Notes: generated by a model from the sequence alone, not told the origin. A DNA stretch of 64,000 bases from Zizania palustris (GCA_019279435.1 JAAALK010000284.1:20390390-20454389); one strand, 5' to 3'; numbered from the stretch's first letter, positions 20,037 through 33,800 are shown. Program-made: numbers and translations.

Positions 20037-20383
20037 TATATCTTGAATCCAATGTTTAGCTTAATATAAATACCATACAACATATCTCAACATACAATTT
20101 TAACCGGTATTGATTAGAATAGTAAAATTGATCGTCGGAATTGACTAGTATAATACTACAATTAATTGAAATGGCGGATACCGATATTACAACCCGAAGG
20201 ATTCAAGATATAGTCTATGAATCCAATACAACAATACAATACATAGTTAACAAAGTTCAACGCGTAATTTTAATACCAGCGTAGCAGTGGATTTGAACAT
20301 TATAAACAGAATTAACTAGTATGACAGTGCAATTGACACGGTATAACAGATACTAACCTATACTACAAAATATTTAACATTTA

Positions 20384-20807
20384 GGGCTTCTTTGTAATGC
20401 AGGAATCCAAAAATACAGAAATAGGAAAAATATAAGAATATGATAAGAATGTATATAGAAAACAGAGGATTTGAAAATACAGGAAAAATTAGAGATGTAT
20501 TGTTTGAAACACAGGAATTAACTAATCACAAGATTTTTTTCTAAACATTCATATTAAAGCTACTTATATTATCTCATTTGAAATTTAATGCATTGATTTG
20601 CTTTGGACTTAATAAAGGAAAGAAAAAAGAGGTTGGAAGTGGATGTTTGAATTCCTATATTTTCCTATGAATTCTAAGAAAAAGGAAAATTTCCTTAATT
20701 TTTCCTATACGCCAATTCTCCGTTCCAAAGGAGTGAATAGTATCAATTCCTATAAAAATTTAAATCCTACATTATTTCTCTAAAAATCCTTCAAACCAAA
20801 GGAGCCG
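20384..20807. mobile_element. Tourist-like MITE, 424 bp
   Basis: The ends GGGCTTCTTTG and (reverse complement) CGGCTCCTTTG form imperfect inverted repeats, flanked by the direct repeat TTA (20381-20383 and 20808-20810), the classic Tourist target. The interior is AT-rich and non-coding, with GGAATTC-like runs near both ends. The second copy starts at 46590 and is cut off by the gap at 46784. Confidence 0.65.
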
Positions 20808-22505
20808 TTAATATATAGCCGAATGTAATCGGCAACCTGGTTTACTGGTTTAGTGCTGCCTCCCATTGCCATCACCGTGGATAATATGGAGTGCTACATC
20901 TGTAGCCGATTGTGACGGCGGCGGCTTTCTGATCTACCGGAGTACGTACTACTACTATTTATTATTAACCGGCGTGGTGTTTATATAAATGGTACAAGTG
21001 CCTTGTCTGCAATCTAATCGATCCACATAATAATCATGGTGGAACTTTTTCAGGAAACACACTTCTTGTAGTGCTGAAAGCGTGATGATGCAGCTCAAGA
21101 ATGCATTAGCTAACTGCTTCACCACATCGCAATCCTTACCTGAAATATGCGTCACTGGATAATGTCCCTCAAACTCGAGCACAATTAACTTGTGGTGTGA
21201 GTACATTCTGTGTTGAGAAGTGCGTTATTTTCGGACATAATGTATAAACTATGAACATGGATTTTATCTCCAGTAATCAAGATGATGAACCTGGCTTGAT
21301 TGGGCTCTCCTTCGGACTATAATCCAATGCGATTTTGAACATTAAATTTTAAATTTTAAGAACAGTTTTCGGTAGGTTTTTTACTTATTCACTTAACAAT
21401 AATAAAAAGAGAGATATATGTTGCAGATTATAATCCGAGCCCACAATAAACTTCAATGTTAAGCCATATTTACAAAAGCATACCCTTACAGGTTGGATAC
21501 TGGTCATCAAACGCACAAGAGATTTTCTTCATTACGCTACATGGTAGAAAAGTCCGGGTCAACCTGCCAGCCTCTGATGAAAAATTCAAAAAAAAAAATC
21601 CAACAAATGTCTTCAAAGCCACAACGAAGCATCTTTTTAGCGGTTCTTCTTGCGTCATGTACCTGGCGCGATGCAGCTTAAACCCAGCTTCTACCAAGCA
21701 CCTTGCCAATGTGATCCTTCAGAGCATTATATGGCAGGATAAAATCATATCCGGTTTTCTTTCACACTCCATCAAGAATCAAACAATGCAACAGTGCTCA
21801 AAGACACGGTAACGCCTCCTCGTAGGCAACCACTCTTCATATTTGCCTTACTGCGAAGCATGCTATCCCCATTGGTTCTTCAGTTCCAGGTTGTCACAGA
21901 AAGATCGATATAAAACCACACTAATCACATTATAACACAAGCACGACGGCAGCTTGCGTTATAGAACTCTTCTTAGTGCACTGTACTGCAAGCTGTTGAG
22001 AACAATCAAGGTTGCAACATCACAAGGGTCTGTAAGCCTGTGATAATACTTCTTTCTAGAACAAAGAGCAGAAATTAGGATTACATTCAATATTAATAAA
22101 GACTAGCAGCGAAGTAGGAAGTACCTTGTGTACGATACCAACATCACCATATATGTGCCTATATAACCTCAAGCACCATATCTCCTTAAAACCTTGCTTA
22201 ATGCTGGCATCACATTATATGCTTGATATGATCTTCTCAGCTCAATAATTGAGCCCACCTGAATGATTATTTTCATATAATTTCATTATCCCAAATATAA
22301 GCTGATCACGTGGCCCACATCTAATTTTGTTTTTAAAAATGATAATATAAAGAAAGTACAATTTGCAGGGAAATTAACAGAAACTTTGAGCATTCCATAT
22401 AAAATGAAATTCTGGATGGGAGATGTTAGGACCGGCCTACACTATGAGAGGCGCAAGCCCAATTAGATGATAGATTTGCTCCTTTGATTTAGTTACTTTC
22501 TGTTT
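20808..22505. other. Intergenic DNA, no gene recognised
   Basis: This AT-leaning stretch is unique in the window. A minus-strand open frame of 83 codons (20955-21206, starting MYSHHKLIVLEFEGHY) and short frames around 21470-21812 are visible. I recognise no family in them, and I see no convincing splice sites or codon bias. It could hold a decayed gene fragment or UTR. There is no second copy, because the homologous position falls in the gap at 46784. Confidence 0.4.
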
Positions 22506-24407
22506 TGTTAGAGTGTGTGTGTGGGGCCCCTGGTGTGTGGGCCCCTCCTGTAAGGCTCCCCTTTTATCCTCCCTACCCAAGGGAGAGGAATCAATCCATC
22601 TCTTCCTACATGGTATCAGAGCCTTAGGCCCCTTCCCTCCTCTTCTCCCCTGCCGCCGGCGCCGCTGCCGTCGCCTCCATGGCCGGCGAGCCTCCTCCGG
22701 CGAGCACCACCTTCTCCTTCTCCTCCTCCTCCCCTTTTCGTGGGTTGGGTTCCGCCACCATGGCTGGATCCGCCCCTCTCCCGACCGGATCCGCCGCCGG
22801 GGCGACCGGATCTGCCGCCCGCCGGCTTCCCCCCGTCGGGTTTCGCCGCCGCCAGCCTTCCCCCGTCCTTCCTCGACGCCGGCACCCCTCTCCCGCCCGG
22901 ATCCGCCGCCGAGGCGGCCCGATCCGGCGCCGCGAGCTCCCCCCGCCCTTCCTCGACTCCGGCGCCCCTCTCCCGCCCGGATCCGCCGCCGGGGCGGCCC
23001 GATCCGGCGCCACTGGGCTCCCCCGCCCTGCCTCGACGCCGGCGGAGCCGGATCCACCGCCGTCGGCCTCTCCCCGTGCTTTTTCGCCGCCGGCCCGCCC
23101 GCCCCGCCCGGACCCGACACCGGGGCGGCCGGATCTGCCGCCCCCGGCCCTCCCCTGGCCCCTACAGTGCCGCCCCACCTCCCCCCCGCCACGGCCATGC
23201 AGTGGCCGACCATGGGGGGGCCCCTCCTGCTGCTGCCGGCCTCGCCTGCCTCCCCCGGGGCCCGGGGGCGCTGCCCCCCCTTCCCCCTGCCATGTCCTGG
23301 CCGACCCCCGGTGGGCCGGCACCGCTCCTCCCACCGCCGTGGCCTCGGGCTGACTGGCCCCTACAGATGTGGTGGCTGCCGACGCTGCCCTTGCTGCCCG
23401 CCCTTGCCACTGCCAAGACTGCTGCCGCTGCTGCTCGGTGCGCGCGAGCGGGCAGCCGCCCTCGCTTGGAGAATGCTCGCCAGACCGCTGATGCCCTGGC
23501 CCAGCATGTCGCTGAGGCCGAGCATCACCTCAGGGGTGTTGACCCCACTGCCACGGCGGCTCCCGCTGTCGCCGCCGATCCGGATGCCGCACAGCTTCAC
23601 GCCCAGGCGGCCGGTGTCCAGAACATCCGGGCGCTGGTGCCAGTCACCCTCGATCCCTCATCGTCCTCCTACGCACGCTGGCGCGACCTGGTGCTCCTCA
23701 CCCTCCGGCGCTATGCCCTGGATGACCACGTCCTCATCGACACTCCGGTGGTCGCCCAGGGGTCCGTTTTGGCGGCGCATGGATAGTGTGGTGCTGTCAT
23801 GGATCCTTGGGTCCATCACTATCGAGCTCCAGGACATCGTGCGGGAAATTGGTGGCACCGCTCGGCAGGCCTGGGTTGCAATCGAGGGCCAGTTCCTTGG
23901 CAACCGCAAGGCTCGTGCTCTCCAGTTGGACGCTACCTTCCGCACCTTCGTCCAGGGGGATCTCCCCATCTCGGAGTACTGTCGCCGCATGAAGGGAATG
24001 GCGGATTCTCTTCGTGACCTTTGCGAGCCTGTTGCGGACCGCACTCTTGTCCTCAACATCCTCCATGGTCTCGGGGACAGCTACGCCCATCTCTGGACAT
24101 GGATCACGAGGACAGTGTCGTTCCCCTCCTTCCACAAGGTTCGTGATGACCTTGTCCTCGAGGAGCTGACCCGGGGACTCGCTCCCCCTTCTACTACCGC
24201 GACTGCTCTCATCACCTCCGGCTCCAACCGGCCGGCCTCCCACACACCGCCGTCACCGGCTCCCTCCCTTCTTGGTACTCCTAACCGCCGGTTCCACCAC
24301 TGGCGGGGGGGGCCGTGGTGGCGATCGTCGTGGCGATCGTCGTCGCCGGGGAGGGGGGAGTCGTGGTGGTACGGTCGTGCTCGGCTCCTACCTCCGCCAC
24401 ACCCCCC
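22506..24407 (+). mobile_element. Copia-2: 5' part of a second copia-1-family element, cut by gap
   Basis: A single LTR of 105 bp (22506-22610, TGTTAGAGTGTGTGTG to CTTCCTACA) is followed by the PBS TGGTATCAGAGCC and a gag related to copia-1 (start ATG 22679, MAGEPPPASTTFSFSS). The Pro/Ala-rich gag N-terminus is rearranged and carries frameshifts relative to copia-1, but the Gln codon mutated to stop at 4819 is still CAG here (about 23603). The gag core continues to the RGG-rich stretch, where the N run starts at 24408. The single, diverged LTR shows that this is a different insertion from copia-1. Confidence 0.82.
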
Positions 24408-25407
24408 NNNNNNNNNNNNNNNNNNNNNNNNNNNNNNNNNNNNNNNNNNNNNNNNNNNNNNNNNNNNNNNNNNNNNNNNNNNNNNNNNNNNNNNNNNNNN
24501 NNNNNNNNNNNNNNNNNNNNNNNNNNNNNNNNNNNNNNNNNNNNNNNNNNNNNNNNNNNNNNNNNNNNNNNNNNNNNNNNNNNNNNNNNNNNNNNNNNNN
24601 NNNNNNNNNNNNNNNNNNNNNNNNNNNNNNNNNNNNNNNNNNNNNNNNNNNNNNNNNNNNNNNNNNNNNNNNNNNNNNNNNNNNNNNNNNNNNNNNNNNN
24701 NNNNNNNNNNNNNNNNNNNNNNNNNNNNNNNNNNNNNNNNNNNNNNNNNNNNNNNNNNNNNNNNNNNNNNNNNNNNNNNNNNNNNNNNNNNNNNNNNNNN
24801 NNNNNNNNNNNNNNNNNNNNNNNNNNNNNNNNNNNNNNNNNNNNNNNNNNNNNNNNNNNNNNNNNNNNNNNNNNNNNNNNNNNNNNNNNNNNNNNNNNNN
24901 NNNNNNNNNNNNNNNNNNNNNNNNNNNNNNNNNNNNNNNNNNNNNNNNNNNNNNNNNNNNNNNNNNNNNNNNNNNNNNNNNNNNNNNNNNNNNNNNNNNN
25001 NNNNNNNNNNNNNNNNNNNNNNNNNNNNNNNNNNNNNNNNNNNNNNNNNNNNNNNNNNNNNNNNNNNNNNNNNNNNNNNNNNNNNNNNNNNNNNNNNNNN
25101 NNNNNNNNNNNNNNNNNNNNNNNNNNNNNNNNNNNNNNNNNNNNNNNNNNNNNNNNNNNNNNNNNNNNNNNNNNNNNNNNNNNNNNNNNNNNNNNNNNNN
25201 NNNNNNNNNNNNNNNNNNNNNNNNNNNNNNNNNNNNNNNNNNNNNNNNNNNNNNNNNNNNNNNNNNNNNNNNNNNNNNNNNNNNNNNNNNNNNNNNNNNN
25301 NNNNNNNNNNNNNNNNNNNNNNNNNNNNNNNNNNNNNNNNNNNNNNNNNNNNNNNNNNNNNNNNNNNNNNNNNNNNNNNNNNNNNNNNNNNNNNNNNNNN
25401 NNNNNNN
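24408..25407. other. Assembly gap, 1000 N
   Basis: A run of exactly 1000 N. The left flank (24101-24407) and right flank (from 25408) both carry the same copia gag segment (CATGGATCACNAGGACAGTG onwards). The two sides therefore overlap in element coordinates rather than abut, and open frames drawn across it are meaningless. Confidence 0.99.
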
Positions 25408-28400
25408 CATGGATCACAGGACAGTGCCGTTCCCCTCCTTCCGCAAGGTCGTGATGACCGTGCCTCGAGGAGCTGACCGGGGATCGCTCCCACATCTACT
25501 ACCGCGACTGCTCTAGTCACCCCGGCTCCATCGGCCGGCCTCCATCCACGCCGTCGCCGGCTCCCTCCTTCTTGGTACTCCTACCGCCGGTTCCACCAGG
25601 CGGGGGGCGTGGTGGCGATCGCGGTGGCGATCGCGGTGGCGATCGTCGTCGCCGGGGAGGGGGGCGCCGTGGTGGTACCGGTCGCCGCTCCGGCTCCTAC
25701 CTCCGCCACGCCAACACCTGCCGCCGAGTTGCGCCCTGGCCATCCTTCTCCAACCCATGGACGGGGCGCATTTTCATGTGGCCGGGAGAGTTCACTCCTC
25801 GGCCTCCTACCCTACCTGCGGCCATGCTCACCGGGTGGCCGGTCCGCCTGCTCCTTCGGCGTGGGGCCCGTGGTCCGTGGGTGGGATCTGACGGCCCTCG
25901 CGTAGTCATTCAACACCATGGCGTTGACTCCGCGGCCGCCACGGATTGGGTGGCCGACTCGGGTGCTTCTTTCCACACCACTCCCCATGATGGTATTATC
26001 CTCTCACAGGCCCCCCACCATCTCACCCTTCTTCCATCATGGTTGGGAATGGCTCATGTCTTCCGGTCACCTCCGTGGGTGATGCGACTCCTTGGTGGGT
26101 CTTTTCGCCTGCAAAACATTCTTGTTGCTCCTGACATTGTTCACAACCTTCGTTCTATTCGTCAATTTACCACTTGATAATTCTTGTTCTGTTGAATTTG
26201 ACTCTTTTGGTTTGAACTGTGAAGGATATGGCCACCCGGCGTCCTCTTCTCCACTGTGACAGCACCGGACCCCCTCTACACGCTTCGTCTTCCACCCTTC
26301 CGCTGCTCCACCCTCGTCCGCCCTTGCCACCCACAGCGTCCTCCACACTCTGACACCGCCGGCTTGGTCATCCCGTGGTGTCGACATTTTGGCCTCATCT
26401 TTGTCGTAGCTCCTCTATTCCTTGTACTAGGGCTACTAGTGAGCATATTTGTCATGCGTGTCAATTAGGTCATCATGTTCGCCTACCTTTTTCCTATTTC
26501 TTCCTCGCATGTTGTTCATGCGTTTAACCTTATTCACTGTGACTTGTGGACCTCTCCGATCATGAGTATTTCTGGTTATAAATATTATCTGGTTGTTCTT
26601 GATGATTTTTCTCACTACTCATGAACGTTTCCTTGCGGTCCAGTACGGATGTCTTCCCCACGCTCACTCACTTCTTTGCTTGGGTTCTACTCCCAGTTTG
26701 GGGTACTATCAAGGCCGTCTCGTGTGATAGATGGTCGTGAGTTTGACAACTCTGCTTCCCGGGCTTTCTTCCTCTCGAAGGGAGTCCAATTGCGCATGTC
26801 CTGCCCCTATACCTCCCCCTCAGAATGCAGGCTGAGCGCATGATTCATAACCACTAATAATGTTTATGCGCTCCATGCTCTTTCAGGCTTCGGCTCTCGC
26901 TCGCTTCTGGGGTGCGAGCCTCCTTCTACTGCCACCTATGTGCTCAACCGCCTGCCTTCCAAGGCCACGTGCGCTCCCACCCCTCATCATGCTTGTCGGT
27001 ACCCCACCTTCCATACACTCACCTTTCGTGTTTTTCGGGTGTGCTTGCCCTCCACGCCATGCGCGGCCCTGGCGTCCTCGTCCGTGCAGCACGCGACCCT
27101 TCCCTGTCGCCTCCTGCGCCCGAGGCTGGCCCGCTGTTGCCGTCGGCGCCGTGTTCCGCCCCGGACACGGCCCCGGCCGTGCCCCATGTCCCCGCGACAC
27201 CTGCCTCGCCACGCGCGGCCCCGCATCTTCTTCCCGCTACGCCAACCCTGTTCGGTCTACCAGCGCCGCCGACGGGTGTTGCACCGGCCCGTCTCGCGCC
27301 GAGCCGCCGGTGTACCACCCGCCCATCCTTCACCACGATCCCACCACACTCACCGATGGTGACTCGGCGGCTGCGGGGGTCCTCGTCCAGTGACCGCCTG
27401 GTCCTCTCCGCCTACGGAGCCGCCGTCTCTCCATACCCTCCACTGTTCGTGGCCCTAGCGGATCCACACTGGCGCCACGCGATGGAGGAAGAATATGCGG
27501 CCCTTCTGGCCAATCAGACCTGGGACCTGGTGCCTCGTCCCTCTGGCTGCAATGTGGTCACCGGCAAGTGGATCTAGACACATAAACGCAAGGCAGATGG
27601 TTCGCTGGATCGCTACAAGGCTCGCTGGGTTCCTTCAGGGTTTCACCGAGCGCCCTAGAGTTGACTACGATGAGACCTTTAGCCCAGTGGTGAAGCCTGC
27701 TACTGTTCGGATCGTGCTCTCCCTGGATCTCTCGAGGTCCTGGCCAGTTCACCAGCTCGATGCAAGAATGCCTTCCTCCATGGCACCCTGACGGAGACTG
27801 TGTACTGCAGCCAGCCTGCGGGCTTGTGGATCCTGCTCACCCTGAGCGTGTTTGCTGACTCAACAAGCCTCTGTATGGTCTGAAGCAGGCTCATCGGGCT
27901 TGGTACAGTCGGTTCGTCTCCTTCCTGGTGTCTGTGGGGTTCAGCGAAGCCAAGAGTGACACCCTCTTTATTTGTCCTCCACCACGGTGCTGACTCAGCC
28001 TACTTGCTGCTTTATGTGGATAACATTATTCTCACTGCGTCAGCCAGTCTCTACTTCAACGGATTGTCTCCTCGTTGCAGAAGGAGTTTGCCATGAAGGA
28101 CCTTGGTGTGTTCCATCACTTCTAGGGAGTGACAGTGGAACACCGCCCTGATGGCCTCTTCCTTCACCAGCGCCAGTACGCCTTGGATGTCCTTCAACGC
28201 GCAGGGATGACTGACTGCAAGCCCTGTGCCACCTCAGTCGATGCTCAGTCCAAGATTTCCGGTACCAAGGGCGCACCAGTGGATGATCCCACTGCCTACC
28301 GAAGCATTGCTGGCGCCCTTCAGTACCTCACTTTCACTCGGCCGGATATCTCTTATGCGGTGCAGCAGGTGTGCCTTCACATGCACGACCCCAGGGACCC

Positions 28401-29223
28401 GCACCTTACCGCTATGAAGCGGATCCTCCGCTATTTGCGCAGCTCCCTCGACTTTGGGCTTCACCTTCGGCGTTCTCTTGTTGCTGAGCTCGTGGTTTAC
28501 ACTGACGCCAACTGGGCGGGCTGCCGGACACGCGTCGCTCCACCTCCGGCTACGCCGTCTTCCTTGGTGGCAACCTCGTGTCTTGGTCATCCAAGCGGCA
28601 GCTGGTTGTCTCCCGCTCCAGTGCCGAGGCTAAGTAACGGGCGGTTGCCAATGGGTGGCCGAGGCATCCTGGCTCCGGCAGCTCCTCGAGGAGCTCCATA
28701 GCCCTCTCGCCAGGAGTACTTTGGTCTACTGTGACAACGTCAGCGCCGTCTACCTCTCCACCAACCCGTCCAGCACCAACGCACCAAGCATGTGGAAATT
28801 GACCTCCACTTCGTTCGTGATCATGTCGCCGTGGGAGATGTCCGTGTTCTACATGTGCCTACCACCTCCCAGTTCGCCGACATCTACACCAAAGGCTTGC
28901 CTTCCTCCACTTCTCCGAGTTCCGCTCCAGTCTCAACATCCGCTGCGCCGGAGTTTCGACTGCGGGGGGGTGTTAGAGTGTGTGTTGTGTATGTCGTGTG
29001 GGGCCCCCTGTGTGTGGGCCCCTCCTGTATGGCTCCCCTTCTTCTATCCTCCCAACCCTAGGGAGAGGAATACAGCTAGCACTTCCTACACTTCCTACAA
29101 TGTTAGAGTGTGTGTGTGTGTGTCTGTCGTGTGGGGCCCCCTGTGTGTGGGCCCCTCCTGTATGGCTCCCCTTCTTCTATCCTCCCAACCCTAGGGAGAG
29201 GAATACAGCTAGCACTTCCTACA
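25408..29223 (+). pseudogene. Copia-1, second copy (interior and 3' LTR pair)
   Basis: This is the counterpart of 5312-9142, starting inside gag because of the gap. Protease (VADSGASFHTTP, about 25950), integrase fragments, RT and RNase H are recognisable, but dozens of one-base deletions scatter the frames. The longest clean stretch is RT/RNase H at 28129-28700. The 3' LTR pair (28971-29099 and 29101-29223, joined by one A) and the target duplication CTTAC (29224-29228) are conserved. It shares the TAG after GKWI (about 27575) with the first copy. Confidence 0.88.
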
Positions 29224-30880
29224 CTTACTCCGGGTATCATCAAGTCTGGCTAAAGCGTGAAGACGAAGCCAAGACAAGTTTTATAACTCCTTCCGGAGTA
29301 TTTTGTTATATAAGAATGTCTTTTGCTTGCGGAATGCCGGAGCCACATTTCACGTTAATAGCTAAGGCTCTAGGTCACCAATAGGTCGGAATGTCGAAGC
29401 CTATATGGATGACATTGTAATAAAGAGTGCTCAAAAGCACCAGCATAGCCTAGACCTAGCTGAAACGTTTGAGAGCCTCAGAGCATGTGGAGTACGCCTC
29501 AACCCGGAAAAATGTATATTCAGAGCGCAAGCAGGAAAACTGCTAGGGTACTTAGTTTCGAGTAGGGGATTTGAAGCAAGTCCAGAAACTAGCAGGAAGG
29601 CTCGCAGCTCTTAGTAGATTCCTGCCAGGTCAGCAGAGCGAAGCCTCCCAATTTTCAAAGCCCTAAAGGGGTCCGAAAGCTTCAAATGGACGCTGGAGTG
29701 CCAGAAGAGCTTCGATGATATTAAGGCATACCTCGGAAGCTTGTCAACACTTACTGTGCCCCTCTCGGAGGAAACACTCCTCCTTTATCTTGCAGCAACA
29801 GGCTCCGCAGTAAGTGCAGTACTGGTCAGGGAAGTTGAGCTTAAGGAAAAGCTGGTGCAGAACCCAGTTTATTTTGTTTCAGAAGCTTTGTCCGGAGCTA
29901 AGATAAGATACTCGAGCTCGAGAAATTTGCGTATGTCATGATAATGGCCTCGCGGAAGCTAAGGCATTATTTTCTAGCGCATAACTTAATTGTTCCTACC
30001 TCGTACCCTCTTGGTGATATGCTCCGGAGCAAAGATTCCACAGGGAGGATCGGGAAATGGGCTGTCGAGCTAGCCCACTTCGGAATTTCCTTCACAGCAA
30101 GAACAACTATCAAATCCCAACTCATAGCTGACTTCGTAGCAGAATGGACACCATCTGCAGTTTGGGCTCCAGAGGAGCCTTCCGAAGGTTTATGGACAAT
30201 TTTTTTCTGACGGAGCTTATCAGACATCTGGCACCGGAGCAGGAGCAGTCATCATATCACTGTCAGGGCAAAAGGCCATGTATTCTGCGAGGCTCAACTT
30301 TAAAACCACCAATAACATCGCAGAATACGAAGGGGTCCTGCTAGGCCTCCGAAAGGCAAAGGCACTTGGAGCAGCAAGGATAGTAATTAAAACAAATTCT
30401 CAAGTCGTCGCAGGGCATGTCGATAAAAGCTTTCAAGCAAAGAACCCACATCTAGCGAAGTACCTAGAGGAAATCCGCAAGACTGAAGAAGCATTCAAAG
30501 GATTTTCTGTTCGAAGTATCCCTCGAGCAGATAATCAACTTGCAGACATTCTGGCAAAGGCTACGGCCGGAGCATTGGACCTACCGGAGGGTGCTTTTAT
30601 GAAGAACTAGTCAAGCCTACTGTCAATCAATTACCCTCCGCAGAAGTCCTTGCATTACAGCTACAGATTGGCGGGCTCCGATAATGGATATCTTGCAAGG
30701 AAGTGCAGACTCTTCAGAAGGTCCGGATTTCCGAAGGTACAGGCAAGGGCTAGAAATTATAAGCTTGTCAGTGGAATGTTGTACAAAGCCGGAGTGTGTT
30801 CTCCTCTACTCTAGTGCATCTCCCAACCCGAAGGCCAAGACATACTTCGGGACATTCACAAAGGTTTATGTGGAAGCCCG
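29224..30880 (+). pseudogene. Tat RT/RNase H/second RNase H, second copy
   Basis: This is the counterpart of 9143-10868. The RT YMDD (about 29404) remains. A deletion of about 56 bp near 29569 removes the segment equivalent to 9492-9547, and a 6-bp deletion lies near 29955. In the second RNase H, the catalytic Asp of IKTDSQVV has become Asn (IKTNSQVV, about 30394), so this copy would be inactive even if its frames were intact. The chimeric junction to the Reina-like element is identical. Confidence 0.85.
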
Positions 30881-33800
30881 CTGAGGAGGCGCCCGTCTAC
30901 TCCCTCCACGCCGTCGCCGGCGTCCCAGTGTGCGGCACTCTCCAACTCAAAGTGCAGGTGGTCGTGGCCACGCTGATCGCCCTCATCGACACAGGCTCAC
31001 TCACTGCTTCATCGGCGAGGCGGCAACACAGAAGGCTGGCCTGCCCGTCATGCCTCGGCCTCAACTGACGGCGACCGTGGCCAACGGTGAACGGATCGCC
31101 TGCCCGGGAGTTCTATGCCAGGCGCCCATCTTCATCGACGGTCGGCCGTTCGCGGTGGACTTATACATCATGCCCCTGGCCGGCTACGGTCTGGTGTTAG
31201 GCACTCGCTGGTTGGCTACCTTGGGTGATATCATTTGGAACATGGCCGCCAGGACTATGAGTTCACGGTGGCAGATCAGCAGGTCTGCTGGCGCAGCGCT
31301 CGCACCCCGACACTGCCACGCATTCCACTTTGCATCCATGACGAAGCCCCTCCTCGACGACCTGCTTGCATCCTTCGCCGATGTATTCGCTGAGCCGATG
31401 GGCTTGCCTGCCGCGCGTGGCGGAACACACCGCATCATCCTCAAGCCGGACACTGCACCAGTGGCAGTTCGGCCCTACCGATACCCGGCCGCCCACAAGA
31501 CTGGTTGGAGAAGCAGTGCGAAACCATGATTAAAAACGGCATTGTCCGGCGCAGCGACTCCGCATTCTCCTCGCCGGTCCTGCTGGTCAAGAAGCCAGAC
31601 GGATCATGGAGATTCCTGCATCGACTACCGCGCCCTCAACGCGGTAACAGTCAAGGAAGCGTTCCCGATCCCCGTCGTCGACGAGCTCTTGGATGAGCTC
31701 CATGGCGCCAAGCCCTTCACCAAGCTCGATTTGCGCTCGGGATACCACTAGGTACGCATGAGGCCGGAGGATGTTCACAAGACGACGTTCGTACACACGA
31801 TGGTCTCTATGAATTCCTGGTAATGCCATTCGGACTCTGCAACGCCCCGGCTACCTTTCAGGCGCTCATGAACGACGTATTGCGCCATTTTTCACTAATG
31901 TACTTGTTTCTTGATGATATCTTGATATACAACAAGTCATGGGCCGACCACCTACGCCATCTCCGCGCTGTCCTTAGCGAGCTTCGGCGACACATTCTCT
32001 TCGTCAAGCGCTCCAAGTGTGCGTTCGGGGTCGCCTCTGTCGCCTATCTCAGCCACACGATCTCGGAGGCGGGGGTGGCCATGGACTCCACCAAGGTGCA
32101 GGCCATTTATGACTGGCCGATACCTCGCTCGGCACGGGCGGTGCGCGGCTTCCTTGGCCTCGCAGGATACTACCGCAAGTTCATCCACAACTATGGCTCC
32201 ATCGCCGCGCCACTCACCGCGCTTCTCAAGAAGGAGGGCTTCGCGTGGGGTCCGGAGGCTACCTCGGCCTTCCTCGCCCTCAAGGAGGCGGTCACTTCGG
32301 CACCAGTACTCGCTATGCCGGACTTCGACAAGCCTTTTGTCGTCGAATGCGACGCGTCGTCCCATGGGTTTGGTGCTATCCTCATCCAGGAGGGACATCT
32401 GATCGCCTTCTTCAACAGACCGGTGGCACCTCGCCATCAAGCCCTGGCAACCTACGAGCGCGAGCTCATCGGACTGGTCCAAGCGATGCGTCACTGGCGG
32501 CCATACCTCTGGGGGCGCCGTTTCGCCGTCAAGACGGATCACTACAGCCCGAAGTATCTGCTAGACCAACGCTTGGCCACCATCCCGCAGCACCACTGGG
32601 TGGGCAAATTGCTGGGCTTCGATTCTCCATCGAGTACAAGCCAAGCATAACGAACACCGTCGCCGATGCGCTGTCCAGGCGCGACACCGTGGAGGGAGCG
32701 CTCCTCGCCCTCTCTGCTCCGCGGTTCGACTTCATCGACAAGCTCCGACAGGCCAAGCTGAACCACCCGGCCCTTATTGCTCTCCACGGCGAGGTCACAG
32801 CAGGCAACTGACCAGCCCCCTGGGCAGTGGTGGACGGTATGGTCCAATTTTCAAGGCGGCTATACATCCCAGCCGACTCCCCACTGCTACAAGAGATCGT
32901 GGGGGGCATACACGAGGACGGTCACGAGGGCGTGCAGCGGACGCTCCATCGGATCCGCCGTGATTTCCATTTTCCTAACATGAAACAAGTGGTGCAGGAC
33001 AGGGTGCGCAGGTGTGAAGTTTGCCAACGCTACAAGTCCGAGCATCAACATCCGGCCGGCCTCCTTCTTCCGCTGCTGGTTCCCCAAGGCGTGTGGACTG
33101 ATGTTGCGCTAGACTTTGTGGAGGCGCTGCCAAGGGTCCGTGGCAAATCAGTGATCCTCACTGTGGTGGATAGATTCAGCAAATACTGCCACTTCATCCC
33201 ATTGGCACACCCGTACTCCGCTGAATCAATCGCCCAAGCCTTCTTCAACGACATTGTCCACCTCCACGGCATTCCACAGTCCATGGTCTCCGATAGGGAC
33301 ACGGTGTTCACGTCGACATTTTGGCAGGAGTTGATGTGAATGATGGGGACCAAGCAGCAAATGACCACGGCATTCCACCCCCAGTCCGAATGACAGTCCG
33401 AGTCAGCCAACCGCGTCATCCTCATGTACCTGCGGTGCCTGGCAGGAGACAGGCCGCGCGATTGGCTCAGATGGCTCCCTTGGGCGGAGTTCCTCTTCAA
33501 CACGGCGTACCAAACGTCCCTGCAGGACACCCCTTCCGCATGGTCTACGGGCGGGATCCTCCCTCCATCAGATCCTACGAACCTGGGGAAACCAGAGTGC
33601 CGGCCGTAGCCAACAGCATGGAGGAGCGCGTGGAATTCCTTGCTGACATCCGCTACCGCCTGGAGCAGGCATAGGCGTACCAGAAGCGCCACTATGACCG
33701 GGCGCACCGCGACATCACCTATCATGTCGGCGATTGGGCGCTGCTTCGCCTACGTCAGCGCGCGGCGTCATCACTTCCTCAGGCGATGAGCGGTAAACTA

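Noticed and set aside
20955..21206. Minus-strand 83-codon ORF as a host gene
   Set aside because: No recognisable family, no splice context and an ordinary length for chance in AT-rich DNA; noted only as an unexplained frame.
21470..21812. Overlapping frames as a small gene
   Set aside because: Frames on both strands are of similar length with no codon bias or motif, and a long A-run interrupts the region.
22513..25520. Very long open frames on both strands across 24408-25407
   Set aside because: They are open only because N is read as an unknown residue; both flanks are copia gag and the frames have no meaning.
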